Below the pieces are notes generated by a model that saw nothing but the letters and a program-made list of their open reading frames with translations, did not search any database and had not been told where the DNA came from. From Xylogone sp. PMI_703 (Eukaryota > Ascomycota > Leotiomycetes): 64,000 bases of DNA. Position numbers and translations under genes: made by a program. Positions 36,145 to 48,000 of this stretch are shown here, piece after piece. The stretch's first letter is position 1. The number at the start of each line of letters is the position of its first letter. The stretch spans positions 2,294,001 to 2,358,000 of the forward strand of contig JAJTUQ010000002.1 of NCBI GenBank assembly GCA_021399445.1. The letters are read 5' to 3'.

Positions 36145-38799
36145 TTAGATTTGTGGAAAGAGCATGTAGCTTCCTCTCCTCTTCTCGCCAGCCCTGGCTG
36201 CAGCTGCAGTGCTGGAGGCTCTAGCTCTGCCCTTAAATTCCTTGTTTGGAGAAGAGAGCAGAGGCACTGATACATTCCTGCCATGTGAAGGAATATTTGA
36301 TCCACCACTTGAAACTGGTTCGTCCACTGTCACTGCAATCACGTCACCTTCTACAACAGGGCTGAGGATTGTGTTGCTCTCGACTGCTGCTACGGGCATC
36401 GGTGGCGCTGGTGCAAAATGATTGATGCCCTTTCGCGCAGGCACACTCTCAAGAGTTGGAGCTCTCTTACGTGCAAGAGGCACTGATGGACCAGGAGCTG
36501 GAGTTTGGAATTCTGGTGGAAGAATTGGCTCCTCTTGCTCTTCTTGATCAACAGAGACGTTGAGTTCTGCCAAGCGGGATGGTAGATCAACATCTGATCT
36601 TCGAACTGATGAAGCGACTAGGTCTGGTAATGAGGAAGAGGATCCGAAAGAATGATGTTCCTGGCTGAGGCTGGCAACTCTGCCCTGCATGTATCCAGAG
36701 TCTTGACTTGCACGAATATTCATGTTCGAGAAGCGAGTGCTAGAGCTGCTTCTTGCTGAGCCGCGTGAAAAATCGCTGGACCTGAAAGATGCGGTGCTAG
36801 AGAGGGTTTCCTCGATTGGAGAAACGGCTTGGTACGCTTCCTGTGGGAAAATGGTAGCAGAGGTAGACTTGCTCATGTCATGTTGAGCCATGAAATCATC
36901 GTAGAGGGCTTCTTGATCCATTTGTGCCGCGAAGTCGGTGGGAATGAGAAGAGTCGGGCTTAATGTGAAGCCGTGAGACTCCTTGAACGAGGATGCGTGA
37001 GAGGGCTTTCTGAGGTGGGCGGGCCTAAGGAGGTTTGCTGGGGTGTGAGGGTCAGATTCCGCAACAGAATTATTTGACATGGGAGAAAGCTCTGGAATTT
37101 CATACGGAGCAGGCACCAACAGGGATGGACGGAAGCGTCCCGGTTGGATTTGTCGCTCATCATTGAGATGGAAATCCATACCTTCCTCCAAAACTTGCTC
37201 AGCATAAGGAGACGGCTGGCGAGATCGTGCTTCGACGGTGGTATTGTTCGATTCGTTCCCCACTGAGGTGCGCTCCCATTGGAAATCGCAATCGGCTTCG
37301 GCCTCGTGTTCATAAATGTAATCGATATCGTCCTCCCAAGAATCTTGTTCCTGAGCAAACTTGGGAGATAGTGGTTGGTGCGTTTCCACAACCTTATCCT
37401 CAGGCGCATCTTCAAGCATGGTAGACAATGCTGTTCCTGGCCGAATTCCTGACTGATCTAGTGCCTTCAGCCTCAGAGAAGGAACGGACTGCGAGAATCT
37501 CAATTCGCCATTTATCACCGATGACATTCGTGACCGCCTCTTCTTCATGCCAGCATCTTCCTCTTCTGCTGCTTCGGGAACATCGGCGAGGTCTTTAAAG
37601 GTATCTACCGTCGAGGCAGTCAATGGCCAGGCCTCATCCCCAGGAGTTGTAATCGCGTGAGATGCAGGTCGTTCGGAGAAATAATCTTGTTGTGGCGACC
37701 ATGCTGGCTGCAGTGGTGGAGGTGGAGGGCTATATAGAGCGGGGGGTGGTCCTCTGATGCTCTGGGTCGTTGGAGGCCGCTCAATATTAGCAGGAAATTG
37801 CTCAAAAGCAAAAGCATCGTATGATATCCGTTCGGGTAAATCTTGTGGACCCGGTGGAAGTAGAGGTGACCTCGGTGGTCGTGGTGGTGGTGTCCGTCGT
37901 CGAAGATTGTCATGTGACCTTGCATGATACATTTGAGGTGGAGTTATCGACTTGCGCAACGTGTTTCGCTTCCGAGTAGGACTCAGTAGGATGGAAGATC
38001 GCTCCGCATCAAAGCTGGATCCTTCATTGAAGTTTACTGAAGAGAAGTTTTCGAAGTGTAAGTCGTTATTCTTATAGCTCTTCATACCAACGCCAGTAAG
38101 TGCCTGCGATGCCCGCAGATTTGCAAATTCCGTGACTGGGTCGGCCGCACCGGCCTGTCCTAGAGTCGGGATATGATCTTGACGGACCTGAGCAACGTGC
38201 TGGAAGTTGTAAGGTCCTGAAATGTTATGCTTTATTCGAGTAGCGCCGTCTTGCGCAGGAGTACGAGCCCGCGACATGCTGTTATGTCGTGAACCGCTCT
38301 TGCCAAAATACCGCTCCTTGGCTGATCCTCCTCCCTCTTCGAGTGATACGAGGGATGGGCTGTCATCACCCAAGCCAGCAGTAGTGCCTCTTCTCTGCTT
38401 CCGTCCGCCTCGCGAGAATATAGACTTGGCGAAGATCTGAACACTATCTGGTCTTTCTGTTCGTCCCGGCATAGTGCTGGAGTGTGATCTGTGAGATGAC
38501 TTGCGCGATAATGAGATGTTCTCCGCCGAGCCAATGCTCCCTTCTCTCGATGATCGAAACGACGAGCTGCCAGACGACAAGGTCTGCGTGCGAGAGTTGT
38601 TTCCAAATATCGAACTTCTCTTCATCTGTTCAGTGTAGGCACGAATCTGTTCTGATGACGGAGGCCCATCAATAGCTGGGCCGAGGCTCTCTGACGATGA
38701 GTCAGGTCTGGCTCCCGTCAATTGTTCCTCTGTCTGTCGTATCTCTCTTTCCTTGTGTTTGGCCATCTCTTTAAAGTTCGAGAGAGAATAGGTCGGCAT
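36145..38799 (-). CDS. large disordered protein with CRIB-like motif
   Basis: One uninterrupted ORF of 884 codons, dominated by Ser, Arg and Pro, with no globular domain by eye. At about residues 193-206 it has ISGPYNFQHVAQV, which fits the CRIB/PBD consensus ISxPxxFxHxxHV except that the second His is Gln. CRIB motifs bind GTP-loaded Cdc42 or Rac. Elsewhere there are Pro-rich stretches (RRRTPPPRPPRSPLLPPGP, and SPPPPPLQP further on), acidic patches and an Arg/Ala-rich C-terminus (FKGRARASSTAAAARAG). This layout resembles fungal polarity scaffolds of Gic1/2 style, but no sequence relation beyond the motif is claimed. The start is the first ATG in frame, with a short charged helix (FKEMAKHKEREIRQTEEQL) right after it. 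More than 13 kb without a recognised gene lies upstream. Confidence 0.82.
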   Translation of the reverse strand: MPTYSLSNFKEMAKHKEREIRQTEEQLTGARPDSSSESLGPAIDGPPSSEQIRAYTEQMKRSSIFGNNSRTQTLSSGSSSFRSSREGSIGSAENISLSRKSSHRSHSSTMPGRTERPDSVQIFAKSIFSRGGRKQRRGTTAGLGDDSPSLVSLEEGGGSAKERYFGKSGSRHNSMSRARTPAQDGATRIKHNISGPYNFQHVAQVRQDHIPTLGQAGAADPVTEFANLRASQALTGVGMKSYKNNDLHFENFSSVNFNEGSSFDAERSSILLSPTRKRNTLRKSITPPQMYHARSHDNLRRRTPPPRPPRSPLLPPGPQDLPERISYDAFAFEQFPANIERPPTTQSIRGPPPALYSPPPPPLQPAWSPQQDYFSERPASHAITTPGDEAWPLTASTVDTFKDLADVPEAAEEEDAGMKKRRSRMSSVINGELRFSQSVPSLRLKALDQSGIRPGTALSTMLEDAPEDKVVETHQPLSPKFAQEQDSWEDDIDYIYEHEAEADCDFQWERTSVGNESNNTTVEARSRQPSPYAEQVLEEGMDFHLNDERQIQPGRFRPSLLVPAPYEIPELSPMSNNSVAESDPHTPANLLRPAHLRKPSHASSFKESHGFTLSPTLLIPTDFAAQMDQEALYDDFMAQHDMSKSTSATIFPQEAYQAVSPIEETLSSTASFRSSDFSRGSARSSSSTRFSNMNIRASQDSGYMQGRVASLSQEHHSFGSSSSLPDLVASSVRRSDVDLPSRLAELNVSVDQEEQEEPILPPEFQTPAPGPSVPLARKRAPTLESVPARKGINHFAPAPPMPVAAVESNTILSPVVEGDVIAVTVDEPVSSGGSNIPSHGRNVSVPLLSSPNKEFKGRARASSTAAAARAGEKRRGSYMLFPQI

Positions 38800-40344
38800 A
38801 TAGGCCGATTTTCCAAACGGGGACGTATGCTACGACCACGTTGATCGACAGCAATTGGGGAACAGACGCGAAGGAGAGGAAGCAAAGCTGGTCCCCAGTT
38901 GGAAGCGCAGGTAATATATATGGGCTTATGCTGGCGGTCCCCAGGGGATGACCCCAGTTCTCTCACCCAAGAGTATATTACCGAAGATCGACAATATGGG
39001 AGTCTTAGCAAGCCGAGCCGTGTGGCATCGATAGGCTGTGATGGGGAACAATGACCAGATAGTCCTCACAATCCTCATATATGTCCTATTTCCCGCTTGC
39101 CGGCTGTTGATGTTTGAACTGGGGGGAAAGGGTGCTGAGGTTGTTCGAAGAGTGATCGACGTTCTTGTAACGACCCTTTAACGACGGCCGGGGCTGCTCG
39201 ATAACGACACCTTTTGGGGGAAGGTGGAGGAAGCTATCGGCTAGAGAGATTTCGGATCAGCGTTGAGTGGTGCCGTATTTGAACTGGATTGAGAGTAGGG
39301 GGCCAGGGTGGAGGAATGTGGGTTCGGACCAAGAATGAGAAAGTTGTAGGGCGCAGGAATGGACAGGGGGTTTTTCCTTTTGAAGCTTTGAGCTAACCTA
39401 ACGGCAGTATCAGATACTCGGGCAAGATGTTTTGGGAGATCAGACGCGACTGTTTTGTGCGACCTCGACTGCCCCAGACTGCCAATTGGGCCGGCACTCG
39501 ACGAGATTGGCAGTGTCGTCTCAACCAGATGACCTGAATGCAACTACGAAAAACTCGAAACAACAGCAGGAAAGCAGCAGTGATGTTCTTCTCTTGCTCG
39601 CAGGAGCACGATGCACGCAGCGAAGCAGCACAGCACGCAGAGCAGCGCGAAAGCTGAATGTCGTGCTTCGAGGATGCCAGGGCGAGAGAAAGTGGGCGGC
39701 CGGGGAGCATCACACAACCAAGGAGTGGGAAAGCTGGTGCTGGGGGAGAGAGCAGCAACTGCAGCAGAGGACGTAAATAACACCGGATCAGGGCCAATTG
39801 AATAAATCGAGCCAGGTCAAGTCACAAGTTGATTGAAGCGATGCGGAGGGGGCCCCTGGTTGCCCCAAGCCCCAAGAGACGCTCCGTAAACGCGCATAAG
39901 AAAAAAAAGTTAAAAGGCGCCGTCAGCACACAGCCATCGATCTGTGGTCAGGGACCCTTTTTTCGCACGCCCAGGGAAGGCACTTGTCACAGTGCAGGCG
40001 GATGCTAGGGGACCAGCAACAACAACGCGTGCGAGGGAGTTGTCGAGAAGCGCATGAAGCAGCATCCACCAACAGCAGCTGCTGTGGAGTAGAATCCCGG
40101 GAGAATGCGATCCCAGCAGACACCGCAGGCATGCGTGCGAATGCGAGTTGAAAGCTTTTTGCCGTGTTACCACCACCGTACTACAGTAAGTTATCACCGC
40201 ACCGTGCAGTTGCAGTGGTACAGGAGACTCCAACTGCCCTTCCCCCCAAGCGTGAGGACCTCCATTTGTCCCCAAAACGGGCATGACAGCCAGCTTAGCG
40301 AGCCCCAGGAGAGCAGCGGCGTCCTTCAGATCCAGGAAGTCCTG

Positions 40345-40380
40345 TGTACTGTAGCGTACTGTACAGTACAGTAGTGTACG
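40345..40380. repeat. GTACTGTACAGTAC palindrome cluster
   Basis: A perfect 14-bp palindrome GTACTGTACAGTAC at 40356-40369, flanked by TGTACTGTAG and CAGTAGTGTACG, so that a longer imperfect inverted repeat surrounds it. Confidence 0.7.
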
Positions 40381-41394
40381 TCCGTAGTGTGTATCGTAGC
40401 GTAGTGTAGAGTTACCGTAGTGGACTGTGGTAGCGGACGGAGCACGGTAAAGGGAACTTGACATGAAGGGCTGGTGGATATCACCCAGTGTAGCCGGAGG
40501 TCGTTGTGATGCAGTAGCGTGCTGTTGAGGGTGATGGGAGGTTCGTGGGCAGAACGCGCCAGTCGAGGAAACGGCACCAGCGCCAGGCCGCTTCGGGTAA
40601 CCTGTCAGCCACAGCCCCTTGCGCCGCCCCTGCGCGACCCCTTCCCAGGCCCCTGCGCCGCCTGTGCGAGGGAACTGCCTATCCCTGCAGCCGGGGCCAA
40701 TAGCGACGCGCCGTCTGTGGGCCGAGGCGGCGGGCCCCCTGGAAAGCCCTCGATCCGCCAGGGGGTCGCTGGACGTTGTGCTCTGGCCCGCGAGAGCAGC
40801 ACAGCAACAGAAAGCACCTGCAGCCCCAAGGTCGCTGGGCGTACCCTCTGCCTGCACAGGGCCAAGCGGCATGCGACCGGGCCTAGAAGGTGCTGCTGGT
40901 AACTGTACCTGGGTACCTGCCCCGTACCAGTGGGCAATCGCCCCGTCGGGCCACTGCGAACCAGAGCCCCCCGGGTAGCAAGCGGTACGGTATGGGCACT
41001 GTTGCTGCTCTCTCCTGCTCTGGCTGCTCTGCTCTGTCCTGCCCTGCTTCTACAGGACTGTGTACACAGCACTTTGGCACCGTAGCCTTTCTTTCGACTA
41101 TGCTGTACTGTACAATACTGCGCTTTGCTGTAATTAGTTAGGACTTCGTACCTAATTTGGCGTGTCTGGGCGCTGCTCTTTAGGGCAGTGAAGAAAACCC
41201 CTAAGGCAAACGCATGAGCAAGGCACAACAACAGAGCTTGCCTTGCAAAATGGTGCTGACGAATCTCTTCTCCTCGGTCCTAAGGCCCTTAAGCAGCCGG
41301 TGGGCGCTGATCCTGCTGCCGTTGCAGAAGCTGGCAGGGCGAAAGCTACATCGGCATCTCTTGTGCCCAGCCGCGGGTGACGATACTCTCACGT

Positions 41395-41416
41395 CTCATG
41401 CCTCATGCCTCATGCT
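41395..41416. repeat. tandem TCATGCC heptamer, three units
   Basis: TCATGCC repeated twice and followed by TCATGCT. A short direct tandem repeat outside any gene. Confidence 0.7.
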
Positions 41417-42464
41417 CCTCCATCAATGCCCTTTTTTTTGCTGGCTGATCATGCTTGAAGCCCGCGGCAGAGCTCTGGTTGCTGCACGCGACTCGGAGGA
41501 AGTGCAGGCGACGGGACACGCCACGATGTCAGTGGACGGGACCCCGTTTTCCATCTCTCAAACGGCTTCCAGTCCGTTGTGGGGGAACGACTTCTGGTTC
41601 GGCCGCAACGAGTCCTCTCGCGATGTGGCTGAATCGCGATGCTCCCGATTTATGCCTTCCCCCACTATTCGCGTCCTGTGTATACACGGTCAAGTACCTT
41701 GGCACATCGAGAAATGTCACTGTTCCCGTTCTTCTGGTTTTAACAGGAGGTCGTCCTGCACGGGGAGCACAGCGGTACGGAGTTGTACATGTGCGTCTGG
41801 GAGAGGCCGTAGTTGAAGCTGGGCCGAGAAGCTCAATTGAGGAATTGCTGAAACCAAGCCGTCGAGGAACGGGCCAGAAAGCACTGAAGCAAGCCGGTGG
41901 GGTTAGGGTACAGTACGCTCTTTCTCACTGCACATCGTGCTCTTCCCCGCCGTAGCAGCATCGGCACCATGACGTTGGCTCTGCTGCGGTTAGATGGCCA
42001 TTGAATCGATGCAGTAACTTTGCGACCAATCGATATGGAAGGATCTCCATCGCGGTTGTGGATTCCTCTACCGTGTCCTCAAATGGCACCAGTATCATTT
42101 TCTCGGAATCCGATAGCCGTCACGAGAAGGGTTTGTGTTCTGGAGTGTAGTGTAGAGCAGCACAACTGGAGAGCATCAGCAACACACACCTGGAGAACTA
42201 CCGTAGGAGCTTATGGTGGAACACTGGGAACAGGCGTCTATTCTTGCCTCGTCCCGATCGCCGGGAGCAACTGGATCGAGACCTGGACGTTCCGTGCTGC
42301 AAGCGTCGCGTTGTGTGGTGTGCCTTCTCGTATGAGGAGTGAGCGACGGTGGGTAAAGGAAATCCCACAGTGCGACTGTGCAAGGAGCCATCAGCACCAA
42401 GTCCGGTACCTGCAGATGCGCTGCGCTAAGCGCTAGAGGAAGCTCCAGAGGCTTTTAAGTGTAG

Positions 42465-42530
42465 CACCTCAGGCATTCAGGCCCTTCTGAGGCATTTCAG
42501 GCACCCACCCGTCGTACCCCTCAGGCACTG
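42465..42530. repeat. degenerate TCAGGCA repeats
   Basis: Five loosely spaced copies of CAGGCA/GAGGCA-type words (CTCAGGCATT, CAGGCCC, GAGGCATTT, CAGGCACC, CTCAGGCACT) within about 65 bases. Function unknown. Confidence 0.5.
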
Positions 42531-44812
42531 TAACCTCGCCCTGCTCTGGATCGCTGCGGATTACTGTGCTCGCCAGTATCACACAGCATGTCTGTTCCAC
42601 ACCGGCAACACGGTTTGACAGCCTGTCAGACAGCCAGAGACATCTTCAGCTGATCGAGCCCAGCTCGACAATACGAAGTACAGTAGCACAGTATCACAGT
42701 AGCACCAAGATATACCGCCAGATCGCAGATGCTGCAACTCGCGTGCCTCGATGCGCCGCTGTCAAGTTTTTTGACAGTTGTGGAGGCCGCCCCGTACGTG
42801 CTGCACAAGCACAGTAGCAAAGCCCGCGCTCTGGAACAAATAGGATCCATAATAACCAACGCGGTGCTGACGAAATAGCTCAGATGAGGGGTTTTTTCAC
42901 TGCTTTGCACAAGGAACCAGCGGATGAACTAAAGAGAGATGCAGTAGAGTCGAGATAGCCCAGCCAATACGGAAGACACTGTACGGCGCTTCGAAACCTC
43001 CGAGAATCCGTCCAATGCAGCATGTTGGTTCCAAGACCAGGACAGGACAGAGAGGTCCCAGGAGGAAGGTCGAACAAGAAAGCCCTACGAACCCACAGGG
43101 ACGGTACCGCCTTCGCGTTCCTAACCAGACTCATCCAAGGGCTCCGGACCAGCCCCTCAGCCTTGGGACCGTCTCCGTCGAGAGCACGCATCCCACCTCC
43201 CTGATCTGGCCCGGGATCCAGCGAGAAGGATCAGAAAGTGGATCTCCAGGTACAGGAAGAGCCAGCAACATGTGAAAGGAAAAGAGCCGGAGAATTGCGA
43301 ATGCGAGAGAAGATTCCAATTGACGGAAGGCTCCATCATGACGTGGGGATGGAGACAAAAGCATCAAGCTCCGATGCCCCGCCAAAACAAACAAGAAAGA
43401 GCGCCAATCTATTATCTCTCTATCTTAGAGCTGGATGATACACAATGATAGGAAGTCTACGATTGCAACAACACTTGGACGTACTACGAGAAAAAAAAAG
43501 GGCGAGTCTACTGGAAATTCTATGATCCTCCCGCTTATTTGCTTTTTACCCTTCCCTTCCTCCCGTACCATAGTGCTTAGTCAATCGCTCTTTTTTCCAC
43601 GCCTCTCCCACTCTTCCGGACCAGACACTCTTGTCTCTCTGTGCTCCACCACAGGAGCTCGAGATACATACCTTCTTTGGACTTCCCCGAGCCGTCTCAC
43701 AGCGCAGCAAATGTACTACTCCCGTATACAAAGTACAGTACAGAAGTACAGTAGTAGTAGCACGATGCTGTAGACGCAGTACTGTACGGTGAAGCAAGCC
43801 CAGAGCGGAAACACCACCAAAACGAGTCCATGGCAGCGGTCACCGGCGGAGTGGTCGCGTCTCCACCCGGCGGCGTATCGGCCACGTTTTTGCCAGGCGA
43901 GAAGGCCAGGTGCTTGCAGTTGCTGCGTACGACGGTGCTGGGTAGGTTTGAGGGTAGCATGCCCGCGGCCCTTGGTTGGGCGGTCGCAGTTTGGGCCGCA
44001 GGGAGAGCATGCTGCTTGCTGCTTGCTGCCCAGGACTGTGTCTGGGATGCGCGAGGGCTTGGCTGGGCGCTGTCGATGTCAGTGGCGGGGGAGAGGACCT
44101 GGTAGTGTATCCAGCTGCCCAGGTACTGGGAATGAAAAAGTAAGTATCTCATATTCTGTAATATGATGAGTTTGGTAACAATTTGATTACGAGATCTAAT
44201 GTTTTCAAACAATGGCTTTATGAGGAATTGAAGAAGTGAACGACGCCGCCAATCGGATATCACTCTTTACCGTAACACCAAAGGTTACTACTGTATCTAC
44301 AGTAGATACCTAATCAATCTTGTCAGAGTACCACCAGAGTACGTACCGTGCATCATCCATGCACACACAGCAGATACGGCACGCAAGTAGATAACCATTA
44401 CTGTATTATCCTCCTCGTCATCCACCTAAGCAACAACAACTCCCCAAAGCAGAGCACGCTCAACTTCCCACTACTACTCTCCTCTCCTCTTTCACCAACT
44501 AACCAACCATGCCAACATTACTCTACGGAGGTCTTCAAATATATCCGGCCCTACTGGTAATAGCCACCAAAAAACCCCAGATCCCAGAGGGAAGGCACCC
44601 TATCGTAGGCATCCAGGGCAACACAGAAGCCATCTCGCGGCCAAACCACCCCGAGTCTCCCGTACGCCTCGACGTTGCAGCACAGCAGAGCACCCCCATC
44701 AGCTTAATTTCCCTGTACAGTAGAATCTCTCCGGTCTCCCCAACATCTCTGGATAGGCCCGAAACGGGCACGACACGAGACAAAAAGAGCAGATTGCAGC
44801 ACTGCAGTCCAG

Positions 44813-44836
44813 ACAGTTACAGTTACAGTTACAGCC
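44813..44836. repeat. tandem AGTTAC hexamer
   Basis: Three to four units of CAGTTA/AGTTAC in a row, outside any supported gene. Confidence 0.65.
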
Positions 44837-44993
44837 AGAAGATCTGCAGACCCGTCGCAATGGTTCCCCGTCTGCTCTTCCCCTCCCTTTCCTCTCTTTC
44901 CGAGAAAAGTCCATGAGAATTTCCCCGGGTTTTAATTAATTACACCCCGCCTCTTCTCTCTTTGTATAGAAGGTCCCAAGGGAGTACACAACC

Positions 44994-45014
44994 AGTACAG
45001 TACAGTACAGTACT
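44994..45014. repeat. TACAG pentamer microsatellite, palindromic
   Basis: About four units of AGTAC/ACAGT in tandem, each overlapping a palindrome. It is the longest pure run of the motif that recurs across the gene-free region. Confidence 0.75.
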
Positions 45015-48000
45015 CATCGTCTGTGCCTCATTCACAACGGTCTTTCTCATATCAGCAACGATTTTCCCGGAGTCGAAGTGAGCCTGTCGCCCGAGGAAGT
45101 ACTGTACTTTACCCACCTTCTATTTTCGTATGGCGGTCCCTGCAGCTTGGTCCATGGTACGGGTAACGGAATTAGTTTATGACGATCATGTCTAATTCCC
45201 GCCCAGCATGGTGAGATATCTGAAATTAAGGAATGCAATTCTTGATGGTGATACAGGATGTCTCAATTGCATCTTGCTTTCCTTTTCTGTGCTGTAATAA
45301 TAATACGAAGATAACAGTACCTACAGAGGACCCAAGAAAAGATGGCGTACGGTCATATCCGACTCTGCGGCACAAGAAGTGAAATCCTTGATTCATCTCA
45401 CATGTCCACCTCCAAGTACACACCACACTTGCTGTACATTGTTACATTCCCCCGACCCAGCACTCCGGTATCGCAATCTCAGCATAAAGTACACAAGACC
45501 TCAATTGATCAATCAGAGCAGCAGAATTCTCTTGTGGCTAAATTGCTGCAGAAGCCACACGTCCAAGAACAGATAGAAGACAGGAGGAAAAATGATGAGG
45601 GAAATTTTGTGATTGGCAAATCATGTGGAGGATGGGAAATCCAACATGCGACTCTGCAGTACCGTACCAGTACAGTAGTAGTAATTACAAGTTACGACGT
45701 CCACATACACACGCGCAATAATGGCGGCGGGAATCCGGTATGGCGCAAGAGGCATTGTAACCCTCCCTTCTCGCGGTGCGCATCTGACGGCCCGTCGCCG
45801 CTGGGATTGCAACTGTGCTGTGGTATCATCGTGTACCGTGCCGTGCCGATGAGGGATTCGATCGCGAGGCAGTCGCAGAGGTGGAGGCAGAGACAGAGAT
45901 CAAACCAAGCCAATGTGAAAGACCGAGAATGATCACTAGTGCGGTACTGTGTGTTCTGTATTTCACAGTCCTGTTTCACGGACAAAGATCAAAAGTCCTC
46001 ATCCTGCTCGCGCGGCAAATTATCCCAGACAGAGCCATTCTTTCTCGACATTTCCCCAGAGAGCAAGAGATCGACACCATTGTCTTCAGGATTCGAGAAC
46101 GAGTTCTAGCGGGAAGGACAGACGTTCTAGTGTCTATCTGATACAAGTGATCGTCAGGGACCACTCGACTACCTCCGTAAGTTACTCCGTACCGTGCCCA
46201 GCACCAATAGGGCGGTACTTGCACCTAAGCTCAATTTGCGCTGGGAAGTTAATTAGCTCAGCCAAGAAGACGAAGAAGAACAGGAAAGAAGAGGGTGTGT
46301 GTGTTCAAAAATAACTTCCTTGGACAACGGGCAAGGGCTGGGTGGTAGTGCTAATCTAAAAACCAACAACCCCGTGCAATTAAGTACAGGAACATCTCAG
46401 CGGCGCAGGTACAGAGGTACCGGTACAATCCAACAATGGCAGCAACTCGCCTTTGCCCGTTGATCAGCGCTCTGCCCTCGTCGTCATCTCGCAACACACC
46501 AACCTGCGGCACGAGCTGTTCTTGCCCGTGTTGTTTCTGTTTCCGTCTGTTCATTTTCCCTGGTACGAAACATCAGCCCAATCGAATCACTCAATTCATC
46601 CCTGAGGGCAACGACGACGATCCCCCAAGTTTACCCGTACAGTAAGCAAGCAAAAGAGAAAGTACCGCCGTATCTTGCTGCCAACTCACAGTAATAAATT
46701 ACTTAATTTCACAACCATGAAAACCATGAAATCTAGGAGGGAGGGTGAAATCCTCCGCTTATGTGATCACTGCACTGGCCATCGTCATCGTCATAGCAAT
46801 CATCTTCATCTTCATTCCTCCAGTCCCTGCCCTGGGCAAAAAGATACGGTAAGTCCAGTATCTGTATCGGACAAATTCTCTGGCCGAGGTAGGATTTAAT
46901 ATATTATCCATTTGTTGGTTGGAATTACTGTACGGAGGTACAGTAGCATAACGTACCGTACCGTACCGCGGTGGAATGTAACTGCACGGCCAGAGTGATT
47001 TAGCCGCGCGCCCGAGATCGAGATTGGGAACTTTGGAAATTGAATTGCGGGAGGATTTTCTTCGAGTTCACTTTTTGGGAATGCATAATATGATGACTGT
47101 GTACATCGTGCTGTGTTGTACTGTGGTACTGGGAGGTACTTTGATACAACTCGCATTCGGCGCCGAGGCGTATCTTCACGGGCATTTTTCGGTGTCTCTG
47201 GGGGTATTTTTTGGAGCTGAATAGTTGCGTAGATTGAGTATTCGGGCTTGCCTTAGGTATGCTGTGTAGGATATTGATTAATTGATTATTCCAGGCTGTT
47301 CGTTGGGTAGACGTGTACTGTACTGTGCAATACCCTGATCTGGTATAGAGAAACTAGGTAAAGTAGACCTCAGGTGGAAACTAATTAGTTCCTGAGAGTA
47401 CGTGTCTCTAGGTGTAGAACTACTCCCCACGATCCAACCAATTGCGCATCTTCAACCAGCGTTGATATCTGACTGCTACTGTACTACCACAGAAATACCA
47501 CAGTACCAAAAGCCTAGTTCTCCCATCACCACACATTCCACAACGTGCTCTCCATGTTCGTGAAGCACCCCAGAATGAATGGCCCTTAAAAATTCCCCGA
47601 GAATAAATAAAAAGATCCTGGAGCCACATCGGCCTCATGCAATCAGCTGAGCTTATCTTATATATATATACCCATACCGTTACAGTTACTATGTGCGACT
47701 GGATTACTGAACGACGTGGAATCATTTAATGGGGGCTGAAAATACTCCGTAAATTAATGTGGCCATGCTCACTTCTCTTGGCTGCGTGTGTAGAATCCAC
47801 TGATCTACAATTGGTGCCATGATTGCAATGCTGTAGCTTCATTCTTGAGTCCTCTTTGTATGCATCCGTGCTGAGGATGAGTGGATGGGTTGCACAGAAC
47901 AATAACTGGTCCAGCAGCATTGTCCCAAGCTGGTAATAAGTCAGAGGATATAGTGTTAAGAATAGAATGTGTAAGATCTCGATTATCTGCCGTGTGCAAT

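Noticed and set aside
39910..40872. 320-codon minus-strand ORF in the gene-free region
   Set aside because: Cys/Ala/Pro-rich, no domain, overlaps another ORF on the same strand and several opposite-strand ORFs, and runs through GTAC repeats. It looks like a chance frame in GC-balanced DNA.
41214..41816. 200-codon plus-strand ORF
   Set aside because: No domain, no promoter or splice evidence, and it crosses the TCATGCC tandem repeat.
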